This document shows, piece by piece, positions 8,318 to 17,687 of a stretch of 64,000 nt of DNA. The notes below the pieces were generated by a model. It had not been told where the DNA came from. It did no database searches and saw only the letters and a program-made list of their open reading frames with translations. The DNA is from Cryobacterium psychrophilum (GTDB lineage Bacteria > Actinomycetota > Actinomycetes > Actinomycetales > Microbacteriaceae): positions 558,001 to 622,000 of the forward strand of contig NZ_SODI01000001.1 of the NCBI RefSeq assembly GCF_004365915.1, read 5' to 3'. The stretch's first letter is position 1. Every line of letters starts with the position of its first letter. A program made the position numbers and the translations under genes.

Positions 8318-10789
8318 ATGCTCGTGCACAATGACAGTGTGGACGCACACCATCTGGACGCCGATATTGATGCCGTTGAGCAACGCATAGCGTCTCTCGA
8401 AACGGACTTGGCAGAGTCACGTCGCGTTCTGCACGGTCTACTCGCGAGCCGGGCAGCACACCCGATCGAGTCCGGGCGGCCGGACACAACCCAGCCGATT
8501 GCTGGTTCTGACCCGGGGCAATCGGTGCAGGCCAGGGTCCGACGCGAGTCATCTGCCGCCGACAAAATTGCACTCTTTCGATCGCTTTTCGTGGGAAGAG
8601 CAGATGTCTACGCGACCCGGTGGACGAGTAGCAAGACCGGAAAGAGTGGTTGGAGCCCCGCAGTACGCGGCGGCTACTACACCGACGGTGTCACAACCGC
8701 CGATCTTCTCCCGCTGTCCGATGAGGTTATCGAAAGACATCTGGTGGGCAGCCGCAGCGACGCGGAGGGCCTTCACGCCGGCCTCTACCCGATGCTGAAC
8801 GACGACACCTGCAGGTTGTTGGTGTGCGACTTTGACGACGGAACGTGGAAGGCCGATGCCGCCGCATATGCACAGGCGTGCGCTCGCCATGGGGTGTGCG
8901 CGGCCACTGAGATCTCCCGTTCTGGCGAGGGCGCCCACGTCTGGATCTTCTTTGCCCAGGCCGTATCGGCCCACAATGCTCGGAATCTGGGGCTGGCGCT
9001 GCTCCGGGAGGCCATTTCGTTCCGTAGTGGCATGAGCCTCAGCAGTTACGACCGCTTGTTTCCGTCTCAAGACCTCTTGCCTCACCGTGCCCCCGGGAGA
9101 ATGCGGCTGGGAAACCTAATTGCCCTTCCGCTGCAGGGCTCATGCCGGCGGCGTGGAACAACGGTCTTCGTCGATCCCGTAACGTGGATGCCATTCGAGG
9201 ACCAATTCGGATTTCTCTCCAGCGTTGTGCCGCTCGATGCCGAGTCGATGGCCACGGCTATCAGCGCTCTCCGGCCCATGCGCACCGGCCCAGTCGACAC
9301 CAAGGCGCGTCCGCGCAAGACATCAGGGAGTGCGGACCCCTTTTCCGACCGCAGTGCAACCCTGAACACATCGGGTCCCGCCACCGTCCTGGTCACGGTC
9401 AACTCAGTGGTCTCGATTCCCACTCTTGGCTTGCCGTCAGGACTCGTCGCAGATCTCAAACACTCGGCTTCGCTGACCAACCCCGAGTTTTATCGCAGGC
9501 AGGCCCAACGATTCAGCACCTTCGGCACGCCGCGATTCGTGTACTGCTTTGAACACGACGAATCGACGCTTCGTCTCCCCCGCGGTCTTCTCGATTCCGT
9601 CATACAGCTGATGGCGGCAGCCGGGATCAAGATCGACGTCGCCTGGGACATCCCCGCCTCGGAGCCCATTGACCTCGTATTTCGAGGCGAGTTGACGGCC
9701 GCCCAAAGCGAAGCCGTGACCGTTATGAACCGGTATGACACCGGCGTCCTGGTTGCACCACCGGGGTCGGGGAAGACGGTCATCGCTTGTGCCCTCATCG
9801 CTGAGCGCGGCCTGCCCACGGCGGTCATCGTCAATCGCGCAGAACTCGTCGACCAGTGGCGCGAGCGTCTCGGCCAGTTCCTTGACATCGATCCCCGCCA
9901 GATCGGGCAGCTAGGCAACGGCCGGCGCAAACGCACCCACGTCATCGACATTGTCATGCTCCAGAGCATTGCCCACCGTGCGGCGGATCCGACGATCCTG
10001 AACCGCTACGGGTTGATCGTCGTCGATGAATGCCACTCCCTGGGCGCGGCGGCGACCGAGGCTGCCGTGCGACAGGTGGCAGTAAGACAGTGGATCGGCC
10101 TGACTGCGACACCGTACCGTGCCGACCAAATGGATGACATCATCACGATGCAATGCGGTCCCATTCGACACACGATCGACGATCCTGCGCTCTTCGAACG
10201 AGAACTGGTTGTGCACGAGACCGCATTCAGGACCAGCGAACAGGACGCGAACAGCCCCGAAATTCAGGCCATCTACACCGAGCTCGTGGGTGACGGCGAG
10301 CGGAACCAGCGCATCGCGGCCGACGTCCTCGCCGCGTATCGAGCGGGTCGGAACTGCCTCGTTCTTTCCACCCGAATTGAACACGTTGCTCGGCTCGCGG
10401 AGCTCTTGGGAACGGATGCAGCAACGGTCTTCGTCTTGCACGGAAAGCTGACCCCGAACGAACGGCGCCGGATCCGAACCGAAATGACGGACCGCGACCC
10501 CTGTGATCCGTTCATTCTCGTGGCGATTGACAAGATCGCCGGAGAAGGGTTTGACCTTCCCAGCCTCGACACCCTCTTCCTCGCCGTTTCGATGGCCTTC
10601 AAAGGCCGAATCGTTCAGCAAATCGGCCGCATCTCCCGCGCCTCCCGTCCGGCAACAACGAGGCCCGGCCCCGCCACATCACAGGTGCACGACTACTGGG
10701 ACGCCCAGGTCCCGGTGTTTGACCGGATGTTCCGCAAACGCCAGCGCGTCATGGCGAAGCTCGGCTTTACGACGCCGGCTGAGTCGTGA
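8318..10789 (+). CDS. Primase-helicase fusion of the TOTE conflict-system type
   Basis: 823 residues from the ATG at 8318; the open frame begins at 8195 but its first 41 residues look non-coding. A coiled-coil-like segment comes first (about 8-45). Then comes an archaeo-eukaryotic primase-like domain (about 85-340): DKIALFRSLFVGR opening motif, catalytic VCDFDDG (hhDhD) near 168, and SGEGAHVWIFF near 205. Next is an SF2 helicase: VAPPGSGKT near 480, VVDECHSLG near 568, TATPYR near 595, and QQIGRISRA near 768. The order primase then helicase matches what I recall as the TOTE conflict family, proposed to act in defence against invading DNA. It stands alone, directly after the right end of A-B-C copy 1, and could be cargo or an independent defence gene. 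Confidence 0.8.
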   Translation: MLVHNDSVDAHHLDADIDAVEQRIASLETDLAESRRVLHGLLASRAAHPIESGRPDTTQPIAGSDPGQSVQARVRRESSAADKIALFRSLFVGRADVYATRWTSSKTGKSGWSPAVRGGYYTDGVTTADLLPLSDEVIERHLVGSRSDAEGLHAGLYPMLNDDTCRLLVCDFDDGTWKADAAAYAQACARHGVCAATEISRSGEGAHVWIFFAQAVSAHNARNLGLALLREAISFRSGMSLSSYDRLFPSQDLLPHRAPGRMRLGNLIALPLQGSCRRRGTTVFVDPVTWMPFEDQFGFLSSVVPLDAESMATAISALRPMRTGPVDTKARPRKTSGSADPFSDRSATLNTSGPATVLVTVNSVVSIPTLGLPSGLVADLKHSASLTNPEFYRRQAQRFSTFGTPRFVYCFEHDESTLRLPRGLLDSVIQLMAAAGIKIDVAWDIPASEPIDLVFRGELTAAQSEAVTVMNRYDTGVLVAPPGSGKTVIACALIAERGLPTAVIVNRAELVDQWRERLGQFLDIDPRQIGQLGNGRRKRTHVIDIVMLQSIAHRAADPTILNRYGLIVVDECHSLGAAATEAAVRQVAVRQWIGLTATPYRADQMDDIITMQCGPIRHTIDDPALFERELVVHETAFRTSEQDANSPEIQAIYTELVGDGERNQRIAADVLAAYRAGRNCLVLSTRIEHVARLAELLGTDAATVFVLHGKLTPNERRRIRTEMTDRDPCDPFILVAIDKIAGEGFDLPSLDTLFLAVSMAFKGRIVQQIGRISRASRPATTRPGPATSQVHDYWDAQVPVFDRMFRKRQRVMAKLGFTTPAES

Positions 10790-10791
10790 CG

Positions 10792-11229
10792 CTAGGTACC
10801 CGGAACAGGCATCGCAACAAGCGCCCTGATGAGCGCAGTCAGCCGATCCGCGGGGACGCCCGAGGTGACGACAATGAGGCTCTGGCGCGCCGAGTCTGCC
10901 AGGGCATGCAGTATTCGTGCAGCGTCGAGTCGCGTCCCCGATACGGGAGCAGTGCCAATCTTCCAGCCACCGATCTCGTCGGCCGGATACTCGAACGCGA
11001 TCGACAGCAGATTGTAGAGATCCGTAATGTCTTTGGGGGCGTGGCGGGACTGGGCGGCGTAGGCCTTGAAGATGAGGGCGAGCTCGACCGGGGGCACGCG
11101 GACCACGAAATCACGGTGAGATCCGCTCGTCAGCAAGACACCCACGTCGAAGACGATCGGATCGACAGAAAAGGCGAGCCTCAGGCCCGGCGCCGCGTCG
11201 AAGCCACGGTCTCGATCCGACGCCTGATC
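10792..11229 (-). pseudogene. Stump of an AbiEii-like nucleotidyltransferase
   Basis: The visible part reads PVELALIFKAYAAQSRHAPKD then ITDLYNLLSIAF, resembling the segment after the catalytic core in AbiEii/AbiGii-type nucleotidyltransferases (vedLlalKlha...RDlyDl). The N-terminal catalytic part with its GS and DxD motifs is missing. The frame continues upstream only as an overlap of the regulator gene. An ATG overlapping the regulator stop starts a frame that terminates after 15 codons, so a frameshift or internal deletion has occurred. About 145 residues remain. It follows the regulator directly, as toxin follows antitoxin in AbiE pairs. The identity is inferred from this context and a short motif. 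Confidence 0.45.
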
Positions 11230-12238
11230 ATTTGAGCCAGCCGGCCAGAACCGTTCGCCGGATTCTCTCGACGGCGTCGGCCGCGTCGGGACCCCCCGTG
11301 CGCTGCACGTCCCACGCCACGAGGACCGGGTCGGTCGTCCAGACCGGTGCCGTGGAAGACCAGGCCCGGGCGGTCGACCAGATCGTGGGGTCAGCCGGGA
11401 CCACGTAGTCAAGGGTGGCGTTCTCCCGCGTGGTTTCGGAGAAACCCAGCCGGGCCAGGTCAAGCCCTGTCCGCGCGTAGACGACCGCGCGGCTGCCCAC
11501 TCGCCACGGAGCGATCGTGTCAGCGGCCGGGTCCCCCGACACGAGGCCGTCCACCGCGGCGGAAGCGTCGCGAACCGCTTTCGCCTGTCGCACTATGGGG
11601 TCCAGGCCCAGCCAGTAACTGGTTATGCCCTGCGGCCCCGGGTACTCCGCCAGGAATTGTGACCACAGTGTCTCGGGTCGCAGGGCGCGCCAACCGCCCT
11701 CGTCGCGAACCACGGCAGTGTCGAGCGTGCGGAGGCTGTTGGAGATCGTCACCTGGGACACACCGCACTCGGCTGCGAGGTCCATCTGGGTTCGCGGTCG
11801 CGGCGTCCGGAGGAGCACCCGGAGCAAGGCATACCGACCCCACGCGACCCGTCCCTGTGTCGGCGCGGCACCTTGCCGGGCGGCAAGCACCCCTGGCAGC
11901 TCTTCCTCCATCCTCTTCCCCCGAAGAATGACAACTCGATCCTGCACGGAGACGACCGCAATCGTCGGGTCTGCCACTGCTCTATCGGCCAGCGCTGCGG
12001 TCGCCTTCGGCACCACGTAGAGCAGGATGCCGGGGTGCGCGTCCCGCGCGCGGTTCGAGTCGACATCGCGCCGAATGTCCCACCGGGAGGGGGGTGAGCG
12101 GCGCACGTGCACGCGCGCGATCGTGCGCCGACCGTCCAAACCAAGGGTCACGGTGTCCGCATCACGGACAATGACGTTCACACCGAGCGCGCTGAGAAGG
12201 TCGATGCCCTCCGAGGCAGTCACCGTTCTCGTGGCCAT
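11228..12238 (-). CDS. AbiEi-like winged-helix regulator (putative antitoxin)
   Basis: 336 residues. A central helix-turn-helix (about 130-180) is clear: TQMDLAAECGVSQVTISNSL. It is flanked by an N-terminal domain rich in strands and a C-terminal domain ending DPVLVAWDVQRTGG...AVERIRRTVL. Size and architecture fit transcriptional regulators paired with nucleotidyltransferase toxins (AbiEi class), which repress their own promoter by binding inverted repeats. The upstream region is AT-rich with several inverted repeats (12239-12315), consistent with autoregulation. The downstream partner is only a stump, so if this was a toxin-antitoxin pair it is now an orphan antitoxin. A stand-alone regulator is the alternative. 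Confidence 0.6.
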   Translation of the reverse strand: MATRTVTASEGIDLLSALGVNVIVRDADTVTLGLDGRRTIARVHVRRSPPSRWDIRRDVDSNRARDAHPGILLYVVPKATAALADRAVADPTIAVVSVQDRVVILRGKRMEEELPGVLAARQGAAPTQGRVAWGRYALLRVLLRTPRPRTQMDLAAECGVSQVTISNSLRTLDTAVVRDEGGWRALRPETLWSQFLAEYPGPQGITSYWLGLDPIVRQAKAVRDASAAVDGLVSGDPAADTIAPWRVGSRAVVYARTGLDLARLGFSETTRENATLDYVVPADPTIWSTARAWSSTAPVWTTDPVLVAWDVQRTGGPDAADAVERIRRTVLAGWLK

Positions 12239-12315
12239 GAGTTACCTTCTATAAGGTGAAGTCAGATAAGACTCTATAACTTATAGCCCATATCTGCACT
12301 ACATCTTATATATTG
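12239..12315 (-). promoter_or_regulatory. AT-rich promoter/operator of the AbiEi-like gene
   Basis: In an otherwise GC-rich region this stretch is strongly AT-rich and carries several related dyads: acctt-ctat-aaggt, ctataa-c-ttatag, and a cttatatat segment. Repeated CTATAAG/CTTATAG words on both strands upstream of a winged-helix gene suggest operator sites with an overlapping promoter. The assignment rests on position and symmetry only. Confidence 0.5.
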
Positions 12316-12418
12316 CTCTCGGCCGCACTGCGGCCTCGCCGATAAGCGCGATTACGTTACCCGGTCCCAAATCGCGAGGCGCCAGTCCCACCCCCGTGAA
12401 CCTCTCCAGATCCGGTTG

Positions 12419-13087
12419 CTATTTCACGTCTTTGGCTAGAATCGCTACCGCCACTTTGCCCACCACCGTCGTCAGGACGTAGTTGGTTGAGCCACTGAAA
12501 GCGACACCTATGCCTAGCGGGAACGCCTTCGCCATCGACTTCTGGGTGAACGTGATGGCCGCCTTCTTGAAGAGCTGCTTGATCGTGATCAAGGCGGGTC
12601 CCTTTAGGTACTGGTAGACCAACTTCTGGGCGATCTTCTGGACTACCGGCTTGCCCCCCTTCATCACCATCTGTTCTGCCGAACCCGCGAGAGCGAGCAC
12701 AAAGGTGAGGTGCTTCTTATCCTCATTGCTCAGGTCGGCCTCGTACAGTTCAACCAAACACATGCACATGTCGATCTGGAGCTTGAGTGTTATTGCGACG
12801 TCAGCGAGACCGCCTCCCAAGACAGCGACCGCCGTCCCGACCCCCGGTACAACGCTCGGGAGCGCAGTGACCGCACCACCGGCTGCCGACAGTTTGGAGT
12901 ACCGGCCAATGATCTTGGCGGCAATCCGGCGCTTGTCCTCTAGGCTTTCGGGCTCCCGCTCGAACTTGGCCTTGAAGGTCGCACGGTAACCGCCCACGAG
13001 TTCAGCAGCCGCCTCCGGGGTGATGGCGATTGCCTCCACGGCCTTCTGGAGCCTAGTCGGGTCGATCTCGTCCACGGCTTGGTTCAT
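12419..13087 (-). CDS. EcsC-family protein
   Basis: 222 residues from the ATG at 13087, which has a good upstream GGGGAAAAG site; the frame is open further upstream but without a better start. The middle shows the EcsC-like pattern: glycine-rich LPSVVPGVGTAVAVLGGGLADVA near residue 80, followed by a helix with a lipid-like face (ITLKLQIDMCMCLVELYEADL). A second hydrophobic region follows near 185-220. EcsC proteins are poorly understood membrane-associated proteins, some linked to protein secretion. No obvious operon partner is present; the gene sits between the AbiEi-like unit and an IS1380 fragment, so it is probably accessory. Confidence 0.65.
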   Translation of the reverse strand: MNQAVDEIDPTRLQKAVEAIAITPEAAAELVGGYRATFKAKFEREPESLEDKRRIAAKIIGRYSKLSAAGGAVTALPSVVPGVGTAVAVLGGGLADVAITLKLQIDMCMCLVELYEADLSNEDKKHLTFVLALAGSAEQMVMKGGKPVVQKIAQKLVYQYLKGPALITIKQLFKKAAITFTQKSMAKAFPLGIGVAFSGSTNYVLTTVVGKVAVAILAKDVK

Positions 13088-13276
13088 TACTTTTCCCCAA
13101 ATCTGCTTCAACTCATGATCCGCACAATTCCTACTGCACAAAGTCTCACACGCGGAGAGCCTGTGATTCGCTTGCGCCAAAGTGTCGATTTCTCAACGGG
13201 GGATCGTTCAACTTCTAGGTAAAGGGGTAATTCCCACAGCGAGCGTTGCTTCATAAGCGTGAAGGGAACGCTATTG

Positions 13277-13706
13277 CTTAACCTGAATCCACCGGTCGAC
13301 CGCTGATGGAATCGTGATTTCGGTTTGATCCTGTTTCAGGGTTTCGGGCGCGGTTGAGGGCTGGGCCTCGATGCCGTGCGTGTTCCACTTGGGTTCCTGG
13401 TTGCGCCTGTCGGGCTGGGTGGTTAGGTGGCCGCGGGGCCGGGCGGGCCGCAGGTGCTGGTGAACAGCGTGGTCCAGCCGTCTTCCCAGGGCCAGTGTTC
13501 GGGCAGGTGCAAGGTGATGCGGCGGGCCGAGGTGGAGACTCTCGCGGCGACGTTGATGAGTTTGCGGCGAACGGTCGCGGTGACGGCTTTGCCGAGGGTG
13601 GGGCTGGCGAGGGTTCCGGCAGCGCGGGTCAGGTTGAACGCGATGCATGCGAGCACGAGCCAGGCTGCGTTGGCGGTGAAAACACCGTCCGTTATCTTTA
13701 GTCCCG
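13277..13706 (-). mobile_element. IS1380-family 3' fragment (left)
   Basis: On the minus strand this encodes the last ~85 residues of an IS1380-type transposase (GLKITDGVF, AWLVLACIAFNLTRAAGT, SARRITLHLPEHWPWE), then non-coding sequence to a terminal repeat at 13277-13295 (reverse complement CCGGTGGATTCAGGTTAAG). The transposase N-terminal part and the other end are missing. The fragment stops at the core cgggactaaagataac (13691-13706), which is also where the mirror fragment at 17688 begins. Confidence 0.8.
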
Positions 13707-13808
13707 AAAAGGGTATACAGCACGTGCACGACGGGGGTTAAGCGCTCGGGAAACGCGTCGTGGATGCGGTTACCTTGTGTTGTCCATTACGGCAACGGAA
13801 GGTGATTT

Positions 13809-14927
13809 ATGAAAGTCCAACGTGTGCTCATGCCAAGTTCTCAGGCCGAGTCCTGGACGGTGCTTGGCGATGATCTCTCGCCTATAGATCCAGTTGAACG
13901 GTTCCTGGCCTATCTCGCTTCGATCGAACGGTCGCCGAACACCGTCAAGGCATACGCCCATGACTTGAAGGACTGGTTTGCTTTTCTCTCCAGCCGAAGC
14001 CTTGACTGGCGTTTGGTCACACTGGAGGACGTCGCCGGGTACGTGGCGTGGCTTCGGCTGTCACCTGCGGCTCGAGATGGTCAGGTGTTGATGTTGCCTT
14101 TGGTGAAGCATCACTGCAGTGCGTCGAGCGTGAATCGTAAACTTGCCGCGTTGACGTCGTTTTGTGAGTTTCATGCCCGTCACGGAGTGCCCTTGTCGGG
14201 GCTGCTGGTCACTATGGCACCAGCAGGGTGGAGGTCGCACACGTCAACGTCGTTCAAACCGTTCCTTCATCACATCACGAAGAATAACGATCAGCGTCGT
14301 CGCACAATCAAACTGTCGTCCTCGCCTCCGCAACCCAGAATCCTCACGGTCACCGAGGCTCAAGCGATCCTCGATGCTTGCGAGCATTTACGAGACCGGT
14401 TCTTATTCGCTCTGCTGCTGGATACTGGCGTGCGCATTGGTGAGGCCCTCGGACTACGGCATGAGGATTTGGCTATAGCCGAACGGGCGGTCGCCATCGT
14501 GCCGCGGGACAACGAGAACCGTGTTCGAGTTAAGGGCGGTAGATCACGGGTGATTCCGGCCAGTGCCGAACTGATGCGTCTCTATGCGGACTACCTCAAC
14601 GATGAGTATGGTGCGCTGGACTCCGACTATGTTTTCGTGAACCTGTGGGGCCGTCCCCGGGGGCATCCATTGACCTACCCCGCCGTTTACGATCTCGTGG
14701 GCCGCTTGCGCCGACGCACCGGCGTTTTCTTTGGCCCACATTGGTTCCGCCACACGTATGCGACGTGGTTGTTGCGCCGGGGAGCTGGAGTTGAAAACGT
14801 CAAGGAACTGCTGGGTCATGCCTCGATTACGACAACGATGGACACCTACGGTCATCTCACCGTCGAAGACGCGCGGGCGAGTCTTCAGACTGCTGGCTGG
14901 TTCACCGGTCAGGAAGTACGCTGGTGA
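13809..14927 (+). CDS. tnpA: Transposon tyrosine recombinase TnpA
   Basis: 372 residues with an intact catalytic set: Arg209 in LDTGVRIGEAL, His311-x-x-Arg314-His315 in HWFRHTYATW, His337 in LLGHASI, and Tyr347 in MDTYGHL. An N-terminal SAM-like core-binding domain (about 25-125, SPNTVKAYAHDLKDWFAFL) precedes it. Length and neighbours fit TnpA of Tn554-type elements. The stop overlaps the start of tnpB by 4 bases, indicating translational coupling. Confidence 0.9.
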   Translation: MKVQRVLMPSSQAESWTVLGDDLSPIDPVERFLAYLASIERSPNTVKAYAHDLKDWFAFLSSRSLDWRLVTLEDVAGYVAWLRLSPAARDGQVLMLPLVKHHCSASSVNRKLAALTSFCEFHARHGVPLSGLLVTMAPAGWRSHTSTSFKPFLHHITKNNDQRRRTIKLSSSPPQPRILTVTEAQAILDACEHLRDRFLFALLLDTGVRIGEALGLRHEDLAIAERAVAIVPRDNENRVRVKGGRSRVIPASAELMRLYADYLNDEYGALDSDYVFVNLWGRPRGHPLTYPAVYDLVGRLRRRTGVFFGPHWFRHTYATWLLRRGAGVENVKELLGHASITTTMDTYGHLTVEDARASLQTAGWFTGQEVRW

Positions 14928-17176
14928 GCGCCGCGTCCCGACGCCATGAAGCGTCGTCGTCTCATACTGGGCTCCTGGGGAAACTGATGGCCGTGGTGCG
15001 TCCGGAGTTCCGTGCCGATATCTATTTTCCGGACCCCGATGACCCTGTGTTGGGGCGTCGACTATGTGTAGTGCCCGGTTGTGATCGCTCGTGGAATGAG
15101 AACGGTCTTTGTTCCGGTCATGGTGGGCGTCGTCGTCGTCAGGGCAGCCCGGAAATGGCGGTGTTCCTCACCGACCCCGGTCCTGCACTGAACGGTCGCC
15201 GCGATCTGAGCACATGCTCTGTTCTCGGTTGCCGATATGGCAGCGCAGGAGCGAGTCTTTGTCAGCGACACCGGCCGTCCTGGGTCCGGGCAGGCAAACC
15301 TGAGCTGGATGGTTGGGCAAGTCAGGCTCCTCTTAATCGAGCAGTTGACCCGGTTGAGTGTCTGTTGCCGTTTTGCACACTATGGGTTGAAAACGCCAAT
15401 GGTTTGTATTGCAACTCCCATACGACACGCTGGGTCCAACTTGGTCGTCCTTCCGCGCCGGACTATTTGATGCACTGCCAACGCCGCGGCAAAGCACATA
15501 TTGACTTCCGAGGATTGGCCCCGCAGGTGAAGCTCGAATTGCAGTACACCATTCAGTGTCGCCATGATCAAGCCACCCTCATCACGGGGCCATCGATGGT
15601 GACGTGGGTGGTGCGCAAGGTCAAGGAGGCTGGGGTGGACTCGATGCTGGACCTTGCGGTGGACCAGTGGCGTGAGCTGGCCGGTCAGAAGGCTGGCAGC
15701 TATACAAAGCTTCTCGAGTTCGCTCGGGACGCGGTCGATGCTTTACACGAGGGTGTCGGCTGGGAAGTTGAGTACTCGCGCGATGTTTGGCGTCTTCACC
15801 GGCTACCCGGGCTGACGGTGTCTCCAGGCAAGCGGCCCAACTCCCGTAGTCACTTACGTTTCGACCGGCTAAGCCAACCATGGTTGAAATCGTTGGCCAA
15901 ACGCTGGGCTCGACTGCGCCTGAGCTCTGGCTTGACCCGGAACACCGTGTCCGCCGACATTCTGGGGCTGACTCGGTTTAGCGCCTTCCTGACCGAGACC
16001 GGCTTGGCCGCTGACGCTCTGGCCGATGTGGATCGGGAGGTACTGGAACGCTTCCTGGCATGGGTGTCTACTCAGCCGATTGGACACGGCGCAAAGGAAG
16101 ACGCGATCACGGCACCAGGTACTTTCTTTCAAGCGATTCGCCAGCACGACTGGGATGGCAGCTTGTCGACCAGTGCTGTGTTTTTCCCTAGCGATTTCCC
16201 TCGTCGTCCAGCCAGAACCGACCGTCACGTTGCCGAGCACATCATGACGCAAGTCGAATCGGTAGCCAACCTTGACCGATGGCCTACCGCCGAGGGTCTC
16301 CTCATCACGCTCATCTTGATCCAAGGCGGATTGAGGGCAACAGACGCCTGCACCTTATCGTTCGATTGCATCGTCCATGATGGGCAGGGAGCGCCCTACC
16401 TCCGCTATTTCAACAACAAGATGCGTCGGGAGGCGGCCATTCCGATCGATGAGGACCTGGAAACGGCGATTCGTACGCAACAACAACGAGTGGCGAAGCG
16501 CTGGCCCGCTGAGCATCCTCATCTGTTCCCGGCATTGATAGGCAACGCCGGAGGGCAAAATCCGATGACCTACTACAGCTACCGGAACATGTTGATCTCG
16601 TGGTTATCCACCTGCAAGGTCCTCGATGAACACGGCCAGCCGGCGCACCTGACACCGCATCAATGGAGACACACGTTCGCCTCACGACTCATCAACCGCG
16701 ATGTCCCTCAGGAAGTCATCCGGGTCCTACTGGACCACGAATCGACCCAAATGACCGCTCACTACGCACGACTCACCGACCAGACTGTTCGTCGTCGTTG
16801 GGAAGCGGCCACCAAGGTCAACATCACGGGGGAACAGGTTGACATTAGCGCCGAAGGACCGCTGGGCCAAGCTCAATGGGCCAAGACACGATTTGGCATG
16901 GCAACCCAGACTCTGCCCCATGGCTATTGCGGTTTGCCGGTGCAAAAGAGTTGTCCGCACGCCAACGCTTGTCTGACCTGTCCGCTGTTCCTGACTGGAC
17001 CTGAGTTCTTGCCCGAGTTGCGCGAGCACCGTGGTCGAACCCTGACCCTGATCGACAAATCAAAAGCGAACGGTCACACCCGCGTGGCAGAGATGAATAA
17101 GGGAGTATTGACCAATCTCGACAAGATGATCAGCCAAATTGACGGCGACGCCACCGGGCTTCCCGATGCGATCTGA
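14924..17176 (+). CDS. tnpB: Transposon tyrosine recombinase TnpB
   Basis: 750 residues, the large second recombinase of Tn554-type elements. The N-terminal region (about 40-175) has repeated Cys/His pairs (LCVVPGCDRSW, CSVLGCRYGS, CLLPFCTLW), each followed by CxxH-like residues, resembling small zinc-binding modules. The recombinase domain lies at about 330-640, with QGGLRATDACTL, PHQWRHTFASRL, LLDHES and HYARL. The C-terminal cysteine cluster (CGLPVQKSCPHANACLTCPL) is a TnpB family mark. It overlaps tnpA by 4 bases and tnpC by 11 bases. Confidence 0.9.
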   Translation: MSAASRRHEASSSHTGLLGKLMAVVRPEFRADIYFPDPDDPVLGRRLCVVPGCDRSWNENGLCSGHGGRRRRQGSPEMAVFLTDPGPALNGRRDLSTCSVLGCRYGSAGASLCQRHRPSWVRAGKPELDGWASQAPLNRAVDPVECLLPFCTLWVENANGLYCNSHTTRWVQLGRPSAPDYLMHCQRRGKAHIDFRGLAPQVKLELQYTIQCRHDQATLITGPSMVTWVVRKVKEAGVDSMLDLAVDQWRELAGQKAGSYTKLLEFARDAVDALHEGVGWEVEYSRDVWRLHRLPGLTVSPGKRPNSRSHLRFDRLSQPWLKSLAKRWARLRLSSGLTRNTVSADILGLTRFSAFLTETGLAADALADVDREVLERFLAWVSTQPIGHGAKEDAITAPGTFFQAIRQHDWDGSLSTSAVFFPSDFPRRPARTDRHVAEHIMTQVESVANLDRWPTAEGLLITLILIQGGLRATDACTLSFDCIVHDGQGAPYLRYFNNKMRREAAIPIDEDLETAIRTQQQRVAKRWPAEHPHLFPALIGNAGGQNPMTYYSYRNMLISWLSTCKVLDEHGQPAHLTPHQWRHTFASRLINRDVPQEVIRVLLDHESTQMTAHYARLTDQTVRRRWEAATKVNITGEQVDISAEGPLGQAQWAKTRFGMATQTLPHGYCGLPVQKSCPHANACLTCPLFLTGPEFLPELREHRGRTLTLIDKSKANGHTRVAEMNKGVLTNLDKMISQIDGDATGLPDAI

Positions 17177-17612
17177 TAACTCCCGCCACATTGTTGCCTC
17201 CGCCCAGAACCGATCCATTGAGACCCGTGCTCGTGCACTGCAGGCGCTGCGGCGTCTCGACGCTGGCGGCAAGGCGATCACATTCGAGTCAGTCGCCCGC
17301 GAGGCCAACGTCTCCCGGTCCTGGCTATATACGCAACCCGATCTTCGGGCAGAAATCCAACAACGACGCACCCGTGAGACGTCCACATCGGGAACTGTAT
17401 TAACCCCTCATCGACAACGTGCCTCGGACGCGTCGCTGCTCTGCCGACTGGACGCGGCCAACGAACGATTGCATCGACTTGAGAACGACAACCGTGAACT
17501 ACGTGCCGCCTTGGCCCAAGCCCTCGGCCTCGCGCGGGAAGACCGTGTCCTCGGACGACGACCTCTCGACACGCCCGGGCGACAGAGTTTAGAAATTGTT
17601 GAATCGCCTTGA
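17166..17612 (+). CDS. tnpC: Transposon accessory protein TnpC (DUF6262-like)
   Basis: 148 residues from the ATG at 17166, which overlaps the end of tnpB; an earlier in-frame start at 17139 would overlap more and adds no recognisable sequence. An N-terminal helix-turn-helix-like part (ITFESVAREANVSRSWLYT) precedes a C-terminal coiled coil (LDAANERLHRLENDNRELRA). This is the usual design of the small third protein of Tn554-type transposons, which influences insertion frequency and orientation in the studied relative. Confidence 0.8.
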   Translation: MRSDNSRHIVASAQNRSIETRARALQALRRLDAGGKAITFESVAREANVSRSWLYTQPDLRAEIQQRRTRETSTSGTVLTPHRQRASDASLLCRLDAANERLHRLENDNRELRAALAQALGLAREDRVLGRRPLDTPGRQSLEIVESP

Positions 17613-17687
17613 CTCAAGCCATTATGCTGTCTCGTGAGAGACATAGTCCACCACAAAGAAATGCTGATCAGCCCACTAGAACGAAAC

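Larger units (their letters stand above)
13707..17687 (+). mobile_element. Tn554-type transposon (tnpA-tnpB-tnpC)
   Basis: About 3.98 kb between two IS1380 fragments that both break at the same core cgggactaaagataac. It carries two active-looking tyrosine recombinases and a small DUF6262-type protein in the order and overlap typical of Tn554-like site-specific transposons. No cargo gene is present. Ends were placed at the last base of the shared core on each side. They are not palindromic to each other, as expected for this group. Confidence 0.75.
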
